Source: GCA-016699835 sp964543905
GTDB taxonomy: Bacteria > Planctomycetota > Phycisphaerae > Phycisphaerales > UBA1924
DNA: 64,000 nt
Direction: 5' to 3'
Assembly (NCBI GenBank): GCA_964543905.1
Contig: CAZIZO010000008.1
Span: forward strand, 1-64,000
A program made the translations under genes and the position numbers. This document shows positions 16,899-24,425 of this stretch, in pieces; position 1 is the stretch's first letter; every line of letters begins with the position of its first letter. The notes beneath the pieces are model-generated. The model was not told the DNA's origin. It ran no database searches and saw only the letters and a program-made list of their open reading frames with translations.

Positions 16899-17825
16899 TC
16901 ACGTCGCCGCGGGATGCCAGATCGTCTTCATCTCCACGAACGGCTCGATCCACCACGGACTGTGGCACGCCTCCACGTCAAACCAATCGACGTCCTCCCG
17001 GATCACGACGCGCTTGAGATTCTCACCCACGCCCTCGCGAAGCACGCACGCCTCCTCCATCGCCCCAACGCACGCATGCACCGCGTCGATCTCTCGATGG
17101 GACGCCACGAACGGCAGCAGTTCCTTCCGCTCGCCCGTCAAGAGATTGACCACCCCGCCCGGCACGTCGCTCGTCGCGATCACCTCGCTCAGGATCGCCG
17201 CCGGGATCGGATTCGCCTCGCCCGCGATCGCCACCACCGCGTTTCCGCTGCATATTGCCGGCGCGAGCAGCGAGATGAGCCCCAAGAGTGGGTGCTCGTC
17301 CGGCGCGATCACCGCCACCACGCCCGTCGCTTCCGGGGTGGTGAAGTTGTAGTAAGGCCCCGCGACCGGGTTGTTGCACCCCAGCACCTGCGCGTACTTG
17401 TCCGCCCATCCCGCAAAGCACACCAGCCGGTCGATCGCCGCCTCCACCTCCATCGCCGCCCCACCCGCTTTCCTCTTCGAGCCTCCGCGCCGCCGTGCCT
17501 TCTTCTTTGGCTCCGCGCCCGCCTGCCCATGCGCTGCCGTGTCTTCGAGAGCCTCGACAAACTCCCCACGCTTGCCCTCCATCATCTCCGCCATCCGGTA
17601 CATCACCTGACCGCGGTTGTACGCCGTCGCGCCCGCCCAGCCCGCCTGCGCCCTTCGCGCGGCCTCCACCGCATCACGCAGGTCCTTCCGGCTCGCCTTG
17701 CTCAGGTGCGCCAGCACCTCGCCCCCCACCCGACGCACCACCATCGTCCGCCCGCTCTCCGAACGCGGAAACTTCCCGTCGATGAACAGTTTGTACGTCT
17801 TCAGCACATCCAGCCGCGTCGTCAT
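16899..17825 (-). CDS. Truncated, catalytically inactive aldehyde dehydrogenase-like protein (pseudo-ALDH half)
   Basis: The 308-residue protein aligns with the NAD-binding portion of aldehyde dehydrogenases: YKLFIDGKFPRSESG, AGATAYNRGQVMYRMAEMM, TGVVAVIAPDEHPLLGLISLLAPAI, and DVPGGVVNLLTG. The usual P-W-N-F is replaced by APDEHP, and no catalytic Glu (ELGG) or Cys (QGxxC) region exists, because the family's last 200 residues are missing. A basic linker (KKKARRRGGSKRKAGG) is inserted near residue 112. It lies 16 bases after the stop of the full-length enzyme. The start ATG is preceded by GGGAG; an in-frame TTG overlaps the upstream gene. The pair resembles ALDH16, in which a normal domain is fused to a C-terminal pseudo-ALDH domain, so this is probably a structural partner of its neighbour. 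Confidence 0.75.
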   Translation of the reverse strand: MTTRLDVLKTYKLFIDGKFPRSESGRTMVVRRVGGEVLAHLSKASRKDLRDAVEAARRAQAGWAGATAYNRGQVMYRMAEMMEGKRGEFVEALEDTAAHGQAGAEPKKKARRRGGSKRKAGGAAMEVEAAIDRLVCFAGWADKYAQVLGCNNPVAGPYYNFTTPEATGVVAVIAPDEHPLLGLISLLAPAICSGNAVVAIAGEANPIPAAILSEVIATSDVPGGVVNLLTGERKELLPFVASHREIDAVHACVGAMEEACVLREGVGENLKRVVIREDVDWFDVEACHSPWWIEPFVEMKTIWHPAAT

Positions 17826-17841
17826 GTCTGCTCGCTCCCGG

Positions 17842-19479
17842 TCAGCCAACCTTCACATACCCTCGCAACCCCTGCTTCCCACCCTCCCGGCCAAACCCGC
17901 TCTCCTTGAACCCGCCGAACGGCGACGCCGGATCGAACTTGTTGTACGTGTTGCACCACACCACCCCGGCCTTCAACTTCCGCGCCATCTCGAAGATCTT
18001 GCTCCCCTTCTCCGTCCACACGCCCGCCGCCAACCCATACGGCGTGTTGTTCGCCCGCGTGATCGCCTCCTCCGGCGTGCGAAAACTCATCACGCTCAGC
18101 ACCGGCCCAAAGATCTCCTCCCGCGCAATCGTGTGCGAGGGCTGTACACCCGTGAAGAAGCACGGTCGGCACCAGTAGCCCTTCCCAAATCCTCGCGTGG
18201 GCTCCGCTCCCATCTCCCCCGGCAACCGCAACTCCGCGCCCTCTTCCCGACCCAGCCTCAGGTACTTCTCGATCGTCGCGAGTTGCTGCTTGCTGTTCAC
18301 GGCGCCCACGTCCGTGTTCTTGTCCAAGGGGTCGCCCACACGCAAACTTGCCATCCGCAACTCCAACTTCTTCACCACGCGGTCCAGGATGCTCTCCTGC
18401 ACAAACAGCCGCGAACCCGCACAGCACACCTCGCCTTGATTGAAGTAGATGCCATGGACGATCCCCTCGATCGCCTGATCGATCGCCGCATCCTCGAAAA
18501 TGATGTGAGGAGATTTCCCGCCCAACTCCAGCGTCAGCGACTTGGACTTCCCCCTCCCCGTGGGGCGGCTCTCCCTCCCGCCGCCGCGAGCCACCGCCCG
18601 CGCTATCCGCTTCCCCACCTCCGTCGAGCCCGTGAACGCGATCTTGTCCACGTCCGGATGTTCCACGAGCGCCGCCCCCGTCCGCCCATCCCCCGTCACG
18701 ATGTTCACCACTCCCGCCGGCAACTCGATCTCGTCAAAGATCTCCGCCAAGCGCAACGCCGTCAGCGGCGTCGTCTCCGCCGGCTTCAGCACCACCGTGT
18801 TCCCGCACGCCAGCGCCGGCGCGATCTTCCACGCCGCCATCAGCAACGGAAAGTTCCACGGAATGATCTGCCCGCACACCCCCACCGGCTCCACACGCCC
18901 ACCCCGCGTGGGCCACACATACTCCAACTTGTCCGCCCATCCCGCGTGATAGAAAAAGTGCGCCGCCACCAGCGGCACATCCACGTCCCGCGACTCCTTG
19001 ATCGGCTTCCCGCTGTCCATCGTCTCCAACACCGCCAACTCGCGCGAGCGCTCCTGCACCCGTCGTGCGATCCGGAACAGGTACTTCGCCCGCTCCGTCG
19101 CCTTCAATGCCTGCCATCTCGGGAGCGCCGCCCGCGCCGCCCGCACCGCGCGATCCACGTCCCCTTCCGTCCCCTGCGCCACCTCGCTCAACACCTGCTC
19201 GTCCGCCGGGTTGATCGTCGGAAAGTAGCCCGAGCCCTCGCCCCGCTCCGTCCCCGCGCTTCGCCGTTTCGTCGTCCCCGGATCGACCCACGTTCCATCG
19301 ATGAAATGCCCGTACCGCGACTTGATCTCGACCTTCACCGTCTCCGGCGCCGGCGCATACGTCCCGCCAAAGTGGTGGTGGGGGGTGGGCGCCTCCTTTT
19401 CGCCCGCGCGCGCGCTCGCCCCCGCCCTCTCCCGCGACCCCGCCGTTGCGATCCCGTTGCGATGTCCATTCTCCGACAT
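17842..19479 (-). CDS. Aldehyde dehydrogenase (NAD(P)-dependent)
   Basis: This cytoplasmic enzyme oxidises an aldehyde to the acid. The 545-residue protein has the N-terminal GHFIDGTWVDPG, the NAD-site helix VCGQIIPWNFPLLMAAWK (201-218), FTGSTEVG (282-289), general base E318 in ELGG and nucleophile C352 in NQGEVCCAG. EEIFGPVLSV and a C-terminal GGFKESGFGREGG complete the set. It carries a 45-residue polar, His-containing N-terminal extension and a Gly/Arg/Ser-rich insertion of about 14 residues (301-314) just before the catalytic Glu. AGGAG lies 6 nt upstream of the ATG. The dead half-size paralogue follows immediately, which suggests a split ALDH16-like complex. The physiological aldehyde is unknown. 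Confidence 0.9.
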   Translation of the reverse strand: MSENGHRNGIATAGSRERAGASARAGEKEAPTPHHHFGGTYAPAPETVKVEIKSRYGHFIDGTWVDPGTTKRRSAGTERGEGSGYFPTINPADEQVLSEVAQGTEGDVDRAVRAARAALPRWQALKATERAKYLFRIARRVQERSRELAVLETMDSGKPIKESRDVDVPLVAAHFFYHAGWADKLEYVWPTRGGRVEPVGVCGQIIPWNFPLLMAAWKIAPALACGNTVVLKPAETTPLTALRLAEIFDEIELPAGVVNIVTGDGRTGAALVEHPDVDKIAFTGSTEVGKRIARAVARGGGRESRPTGRGKSKSLTLELGGKSPHIIFEDAAIDQAIEGIVHGIYFNQGEVCCAGSRLFVQESILDRVVKKLELRMASLRVGDPLDKNTDVGAVNSKQQLATIEKYLRLGREEGAELRLPGEMGAEPTRGFGKGYWCRPCFFTGVQPSHTIAREEIFGPVLSVMSFRTPEEAITRANNTPYGLAAGVWTEKGSKIFEMARKLKAGVVWCNTYNKFDPASPFGGFKESGFGREGGKQGLRGYVKVG

Positions 19480-19614
19480 GCATGGCTCCTACGAATCCGC
19501 AATGGTAGCGGCGGCCTCACGACCTCCTCTTTTCTTCCTCCTCGCGCCCGTCCCTCCCATCCGGCGTACAGTCCCCACCACTCATCCCGCACCGCTCCCG
19601 CCAAGAGTCCCCGC

Positions 19615-20082
19615 ATGAATCTGGCCGATATCCTCACCCTCGATTGCATCCGCTGCCCACTCTCGGCCGGCGACAAAAAAGGCGTCATCCACGAACTCGT
19701 CGATGTCCTCGCCGCCTCCGGTCGCGTCCGCGATGCCGCCGGCCTCAAAGACGCCGTCTGGACCCGCGAGATGACCCGAACCACCGGCATCGGGAACGGC
19801 CTCGCCATCCCCCACGGCAAGTCCCCGGGCATGTCCCAACTCGCCATGGCCATCGGCAAGCCCGCCAAACCCCTCGACTTCGAAGCCATCGACGGTCAGC
19901 CCGTCAAACTCGTCGTCCTCCTCGCCAGCCCGCCCGACAAAACCTCCGACCACATCCAAGCCCTCGCTCAGGTCTCGCGCCTCATGATCATGGACGAGTT
20001 CCGCGAGCGCGTCTACGCCGCCGTCAATCCCCAGGACATCCTCGAAGCCTTCGTCGGCCAGCAAGCCGCCGCCAAGAAGTAA
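19615..20082 (+). CDS. PTS IIA-like protein (fructose/nitrogen type)
   Basis: The 155-residue protein is a stand-alone EIIA domain of the fructose/mannitol/PtsN family, which takes a phosphoryl group from HPr on a histidine. The active site reads TGIGNGLAIPHGK with H67 as the likely acceptor. The family features VIHELVDVLAASG, an LVVLLASPPD strand and DHIQALAQVSRLM helix are present. No membrane permease or EIIB domain follows, so a regulatory role is more likely than sugar uptake. A TACAGT hexamer lies about 45 bases upstream and AAGAG precedes the ATG. A paralogue occurs at 38419 next to HPr. Confidence 0.83.
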   Translation: MNLADILTLDCIRCPLSAGDKKGVIHELVDVLAASGRVRDAAGLKDAVWTREMTRTTGIGNGLAIPHGKSPGMSQLAMAIGKPAKPLDFEAIDGQPVKLVVLLASPPDKTSDHIQALAQVSRLMIMDEFRERVYAAVNPQDILEAFVGQQAAAKK

Positions 20083-20111
20083 GCCCCAGATTCACCCCGC
20101 CCCCACACGAA

Positions 20112-20138
20112 AAAACCCCCGCGAGGCGCGGGGGTTTT
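20112..20138. terminator. Bidirectional intrinsic terminator
   Basis: A 12-bp stem (20112-20123 with 20127-20138; AAAACCCCCGCG) with a 3-base loop is flanked by an A-tract on one side and TTTT on the other. It can terminate both the IIA gene and the converging dockerin gene. Confidence 0.85.
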
Positions 20139-20169
20139 CCCTTCTCCGTCGAGCCGGGTGGGGCTCGCC

Positions 20170-22905
20170 TCAGCACCCTTCTTCAAACCGGAACAGGTAG
20201 TACAGCAGGTCGTCGATCGTCACCCCGCCGTCCGTGATGCCCGTGAACGTCCCGTCGTCGATGTCCGCGTCGATGTCGCCCAACTCGAACAGGTCGAGAT
20301 AGAACAGCAAGTCGTCGATCGTCACCCCGCCGTCCGGAACGCCACATCCCGTCCCGCCGTCCACGTCCGCCACGCAGCCCCCGAAACTCACCCGCACCGC
20401 ATTGGGCAGGACCTGCACCGCCCACCCGCGGGGGAAGAGGCGCCCGCAGAACTGCCCCGTGATTGCGGGCCCGGAGATCACGTCGAACGTCTGTCCGATC
20501 GTCGGATTGAACCCGTTGAACGTCGTGATCCGGATCGTCGCGTTCTGCAGGTCCACCACGCCCACGCCCGTGATTCGGTCATACTGGTTCGTCGCCGTGC
20601 CCCCAATCTCAAAGTCCGCCGTCGCGTCGCTCGCCAGCGTGAGGCGCGTCCGCGTGTCGATCTGCCCCGCCTCGCCCAGCCCGGCCCCCGGTTCGATGCG
20701 CCCATGGACCACGGTCTGGACGTACACGCGTCCGCGGCCCGCCAGTGTCTGGCTCGGCCCCAGCGTCAAGACCTCGCCCCCGCCGTTGTAGGTCAGATAC
20801 GCCGTGTCCAGGTTCGAGGTCGCGTTCAACAGGATCGTTCCCGTCCCGTCGATCGTCGTGCTGGCCAGCGCCTGAAGCACCGTCGCCGTAGCACCCAACG
20901 TCGGGTTGATGGTGATCGTTCCATTGTTCGTGAATCCGACGCTGGTCCGCAAGGTCGAGCCGCTCAGGACATCCATCGGACCAACGATCTCCGTGCCCTG
21001 AAGCGTCGTCGTGCCGGACATCACCTCAAACCGACCCGTCGCGCCGCTCGCGAGCAGCCGTCCACCCGTCACCGACGCGTTGATCAGCCGCACCAGCCCG
21101 TTCGTGCCGCGGATCGACGACGATCCGCCCTGCGCCACGCCAATGCCCACGATGTCCAGGATCCCGTCGTTGGTCGCCTCGATCACGTTGTTGTTCGTCT
21201 TGTTGGTCCCGACCAGCGCGAGCACCTTCCCGCTCACGTCCGCCGAGATCAACCCGTTGTTCGTCGTGTTCACGTACACCCGCCCCGTCCCCCGCACCGT
21301 CTGCCCCGCGCCCAGCGTGAGCACCTCGCCCCCGCCGTTGTAGGTCAGGTACGCCGTGTCCAGGTTCGGGCCCGCGTTCAGCACGATCGTCCCCGTCCCC
21401 GAGATCGTGTTCGACGCGAGCGACTGCAACACCGTCGTCGACGATCCGGCCGTCGTGTTGATCGTGATCGTCCCGTTGTTGACAAACCCCGAGGTCGTCC
21501 GCAGCGAGGTCGCGTTGTTCACCGTCAGCGGGCCCGCCAGCGTCACCCCGTTGAAGTCCACGGGCCCGCCGTTCACCTCGATCAGCCCGCCCACGCCCTG
21601 CGCCGTCACCGACCCGTTCGCCACGCTCGCGTTCCCCATCCGCACACGCGAGTTGTCGGCAAGGATCACCCCGTCCATCCCCTGCGTCACCGCCACGTTG
21701 ATGTCCAAGATGCCTCCGCCCGTCGCACGCATCAGGTTGTTGTTCACCTTCGACGTCTGGAGCAACTGCAGCACGCGCCCATCCCGATCCGCCGAGATCA
21801 CCCCGTTGTTCACCGTGTTCACATACACCCGCCCCGTCCCGCGGATCGTGTGGCTTTCCCCGTGCGTCAGCACCTCGCCCCCGCCGTTGTAGATCAGGTA
21901 CGCCGTGTCCAGGTTCCCCGAGGACGCATTCAGCACCACCTCCCCCGCGCCCTCCAGACTCGTGCTGTTCAACACCTGCATCAGCGTCTGGCTGCTCCCG
22001 CTCGTCGGGTTCACCGTGATCGTCCCGTCGTTGAATGTCCCCGATCCGTTCATCCTCAAGTTCGCCGAGTTCGACACGTTGATCGGCCCCGAGAACGCCA
22101 CATCCGTAAACGTCGAGAGCGTCTCCACGTTCGTCACGCCCCCGTTCGTCGAGAGCACCGCTCCACCTGCGATCGTCGAGCCGAATATCCGCACCGTGCC
22201 CCCGTTGGCTTCAAGCCTTCCCGCCCCCGTCTGCGTCAGCCCAATCCCGTTCACGACCAGCACGCCCCCGTTCGTCGCCGTCATCAGGTTCGAGTTCGAC
22301 TTGCTCGCTTGCAGCATCGACAGCGTCCGCCCGGCCACGTTCGCGTTCACCGTCCCCGCGTTCGCCAGATTCACGTAGATATTGCCCGTCCCGCGGATCG
22401 TGTGTCCCGCCGCCTGCGTCACCACCTCGCCCCCGCCGTTGAAATACAGGTACGCCGTGTCCAGGTTCCCCGCGTTCGCGTTCAGCACGATCGCGCCCCC
22501 GCCCGTCAGCGATTGGCTCGCCAAAAACTGGATCAGCGTCTGGCTCGCCCCCGCCGTCGCGTTCACCGTGATCGTGCTGTCGTTCGCGATCCCGCTGAAG
22601 ATGTTCAGCCGGTTCGAGTTCGGGATCACCAGCGAGCCCGTCGGGTTCGTCATCCCCAGCGAGCCGATCGTGTAGTTCCCGTCCGCCGTCACCGTGTATC
22701 CCCCCGCCGCCAGAATCCGCGCGTGCTCCGCCCCAGTGTCCGGCACGTCCGCGGGCATCCAGTTCGACGCCACGCTCCAGTTCCCCGTCGTTCCATTCCA
22801 CACCCGATCCTGCGCCATCGCCCCCGTCGCGGCGGCCAATCCCGCCACCGCCACCAGGCCCTCGATCACGCCTCGGACGCTCTTCGTTGTCAACGCCTTC
22901 TTCAT
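20170..22905 (-). CDS. Exported repeat protein (passenger-like beta-helix) with C-terminal GC-type dockerin
   Basis: The 911-residue protein has a signal peptide (VIEGLVAVAGLAAATG, cut near AMA/QDR), then RVWNGTTGNWSVASNW, a motif common at the start of planctomycete autotransporter-like proteins. Four modules of about 184 residues follow, each with N-L-D-T-A-Y-L-x-x-N-G-G-G-E-V and I-R-G-T-G-R-V-Y-V-N blocks, suggesting a right-handed beta-helix. The C-terminus has FGGCVADVDGGTGCGVPDG, two dockerin-like repeats, and ends in Gly-Cys. No autotransporter beta-barrel is present. The start is backed by AGGAG 4 nt upstream. It is predicted to be a surface adhesin or matrix protein, by inference only. 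Confidence 0.85.
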   Translation of the reverse strand: MKKALTTKSVRGVIEGLVAVAGLAAATGAMAQDRVWNGTTGNWSVASNWMPADVPDTGAEHARILAAGGYTVTADGNYTIGSLGMTNPTGSLVIPNSNRLNIFSGIANDSTITVNATAGASQTLIQFLASQSLTGGGAIVLNANAGNLDTAYLYFNGGGEVVTQAAGHTIRGTGNIYVNLANAGTVNANVAGRTLSMLQASKSNSNLMTATNGGVLVVNGIGLTQTGAGRLEANGGTVRIFGSTIAGGAVLSTNGGVTNVETLSTFTDVAFSGPINVSNSANLRMNGSGTFNDGTITVNPTSGSSQTLMQVLNSTSLEGAGEVVLNASSGNLDTAYLIYNGGGEVLTHGESHTIRGTGRVYVNTVNNGVISADRDGRVLQLLQTSKVNNNLMRATGGGILDINVAVTQGMDGVILADNSRVRMGNASVANGSVTAQGVGGLIEVNGGPVDFNGVTLAGPLTVNNATSLRTTSGFVNNGTITINTTAGSSTTVLQSLASNTISGTGTIVLNAGPNLDTAYLTYNGGGEVLTLGAGQTVRGTGRVYVNTTNNGLISADVSGKVLALVGTNKTNNNVIEATNDGILDIVGIGVAQGGSSSIRGTNGLVRLINASVTGGRLLASGATGRFEVMSGTTTLQGTEIVGPMDVLSGSTLRTSVGFTNNGTITINPTLGATATVLQALASTTIDGTGTILLNATSNLDTAYLTYNGGGEVLTLGPSQTLAGRGRVYVQTVVHGRIEPGAGLGEAGQIDTRTRLTLASDATADFEIGGTATNQYDRITGVGVVDLQNATIRITTFNGFNPTIGQTFDVISGPAITGQFCGRLFPRGWAVQVLPNAVRVSFGGCVADVDGGTGCGVPDGGVTIDDLLFYLDLFELGDIDADIDDGTFTGITDGGVTIDDLLYYLFRFEEGC
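20772..22470 (-). repeat. Four tandem coding modules of about 550 bp
   Basis: The conserved segment encoding NGGGEV recurs at about 20772, 21324, 21873 and 22425, so spacings are 552, 549 and 552 bp, all multiples of three. The two central-to-C-terminal modules are the most alike in protein sequence. The intervals indicate expansion by whole-module duplication within the gene. Confidence 0.75.
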
Positions 22906-22972
22906 GGTGCTCCTGACCTTTCTCTTCAAAGATGCCCGGCTTCCGCCGGCGTCCCTCCACTCCCGACCCCGA

Positions 22973-23011
22973 CGCCCAGACACAGCGCCCGGACACGGCG
23001 CCCGGACACGG
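22973..23011. repeat. 13-bp tandem repeat, three copies
   Basis: CGCCCAGACACAG is followed by two identical copies of CGCCCGGACACGG in the region upstream of the dockerin repeat-protein gene. Its role is unknown. The rest of 22906-23177 shows nothing recognisable. Confidence 0.7.
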
Positions 23012-23177
23012 CGCCACGTCGTTCGGCCTATGCCGAGCATCGTCCTCCAACGGACCATCACCGTCTTGTACCGACTTTGCGCTCGAGGCTGAAAAACCCC
23101 GACGCGTAGACCTCTTTCCTTCCAAAGGCCTCGATCCGCTCACCTCGAGAACTCTTCCACCTCGACCCCACCATGCA

Positions 23178-24038
23178 TCAGGAACAACTCCCCGATTCGC
23201 ACGCCCCCGCAAACCCACGCCGATACGCCCCCGCCGTCACGCCCATCACCCGACGAAACGCCCTCGAAAACTGCGCCTGGTCATAAAAACCGCACTCCAA
23301 CGCCACACGCGAAAGCGATCGTGCCGTCGTCCGAAGCAGCACACTCGCCCGCTCCACCCGCGCCATCATGTGATACTCCGTCAGCGAGCATCCAAACGCC
23401 GCGCGAAACTCTCGGCACACGTGCGCCGCCTGCCGCCCCGCCGCGTTCGACACCCGCTCCAGCGACAACTCCTCTCCCCCAGCCTCTCGAAGCATCTCCG
23501 CCACGATCCGCATCCGCCTTCGAGCCGCCTCGCGTTGCCCTGCACCTCCCGCCAATCCGCCACACGCCCAGCCCACCAGATCGAGCACGATCTCCTCGCA
23601 CGCCATCCGTCGAGCCGGATCATCCCACCGCGCCAGCGCGTGCAGTCGCAACGCCGCGGCCCGTACAAACTCGTTGCTCACCATCCCGGGCGACCCGACC
23701 TTCCGCTCGCCGACCCGCATGGAGGCCAGCCACCCCGGCTCCAGCGTCACGCTCAACGTGTGCACCGGCATGGACGCAAACACGCTCCGGTGCCGCCCGC
23801 CCTCGGGCAGGTATCCCACCGTCCCCGCCCCGCACGCTCCTCGCCCTCGACCCCACTCCTCTTCCACCCCGCCTCGTAACACCACAAACAGGCTCGCCCG
23901 CTCGTGGTCATGCCATCCATACCGCGCCCCACTTCGGTACACCACGTCCCGTACTTCAAACCCATGCCGCCGCCCACCGGGCCCCTCTGGGTCTCCGGCC
24001 AGCAACACCGAGGCACTCAGCACCTGCGACGACAGCAC
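23178..24038 (-). CDS. AraC-family transcriptional regulator
   Basis: The 286-residue protein has an N-terminal cupin-like sensing half (RSGARYGWHDHERASLFVVLRGG resembles an AraC effector domain) and a C-terminal double helix-turn-helix. Within the DNA-binding half, LSLERVSNAAGRQAAHVCREFRAAF is the first HTH. RSLSRVALECGFYDQAQFSRAFRRVMGVTAGAYRR is the second and carries the family signature G-F-x-D-Q-x-x-F-x-R-x-F. The start is GTG, supported by AGGAGGAGG about nine bases upstream. The only near neighbours are the dockerin repeat-protein gene downstream and tRNA-Gly upstream, so its target is not evident. Confidence 0.87.
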   Translation of the reverse strand: MLSSQVLSASVLLAGDPEGPGGRRHGFEVRDVVYRSGARYGWHDHERASLFVVLRGGVEEEWGRGRGACGAGTVGYLPEGGRHRSVFASMPVHTLSVTLEPGWLASMRVGERKVGSPGMVSNEFVRAAALRLHALARWDDPARRMACEEIVLDLVGWACGGLAGGAGQREAARRRMRIVAEMLREAGGEELSLERVSNAAGRQAAHVCREFRAAFGCSLTEYHMMARVERASVLLRTTARSLSRVALECGFYDQAQFSRAFRRVMGVTAGAYRRGFAGACESGSCS

Positions 24039-24191
24039 CCGCCGATTCCTCCTCCTTCTCTCTCCAGGCCGCGCGTGAGATCGACTTCATTCTAACGATC
24101 CCCGATCAATCCCATCACATCCAACCTGGGAAATCGTCCGAATCACCCGTCTCACCGCCATCCCCCTTCGCCCGAGAACCCGCTCCCAACG

Positions 24192-24229
24192 TCCAAAAAC
24201 ACAACCGCCGAGCCCTTCGGCTCGGCGGT
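24192..24229 (-). terminator. Intrinsic terminator of tRNA-Gly
   Basis: On the minus strand a 10-11 bp stem (ACCGCCGAGC with its complement, loop of about 4-6 bases) is followed by TTGTGTTTTTGG. It lies just downstream of the tRNA. Confidence 0.8.
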
Positions 24230-24239
24230 CTTCCTGAAA

Positions 24240-24311
24240 AGCGGGCGAAGGGACTTGAACCCTCGACATCTACCTTGGCAAGGTAGCACTCTACCACTGA
24301 GTTACGCCCGC
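24240..24311 (-). tRNA. tRNA-Gly (anticodon GCC)
   Basis: The minus strand folds as a cloverleaf: acceptor stem GCGGGCG with CGCCCGC, D-arm with AACTCAGTGGTAGAGT, anticodon stem CTACC/GGTAG around loop TTGCCAA (anticodon GCC), and T-arm with GGGTTCAAGTCCC. The discriminator is T, as usual for bacterial glycine tRNAs. CCA is not encoded. Confidence 0.95.
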
Positions 24312-24336
24312 AATGTCGCCCTTTCAGGCAGGCGGA

Positions 24337-24365
24337 AAGTTAGTCGCCCTCCCGCCCCGAGTCAA
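24337..24365 (-). promoter_or_regulatory. Sigma-70-type promoter of tRNA-Gly
   Basis: The minus strand has TTGACT (24360-24365), a 17-base spacer and TAACTT (24337-24342), ending 25 bases before the mature tRNA. Both hexamers are close to consensus. Confidence 0.75.
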
Positions 24366-24425
24366 TCCTCCACTCCATCGGCCATCCACCCCGACCGGTT
24401 CGCTCTCGTTCGCCCGACGCGCTCC

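Noticed and set aside
20158..23109. 983-codon plus-strand open frame across the dockerin repeat protein
   Set aside because: Shadow of the true minus-strand gene; the repeats it shows are only the complement of the modules.
24115..24297. Small open frames overlapping tRNA-Gly
   Set aside because: They read through the tRNA and its terminator; the cloverleaf is unambiguous.
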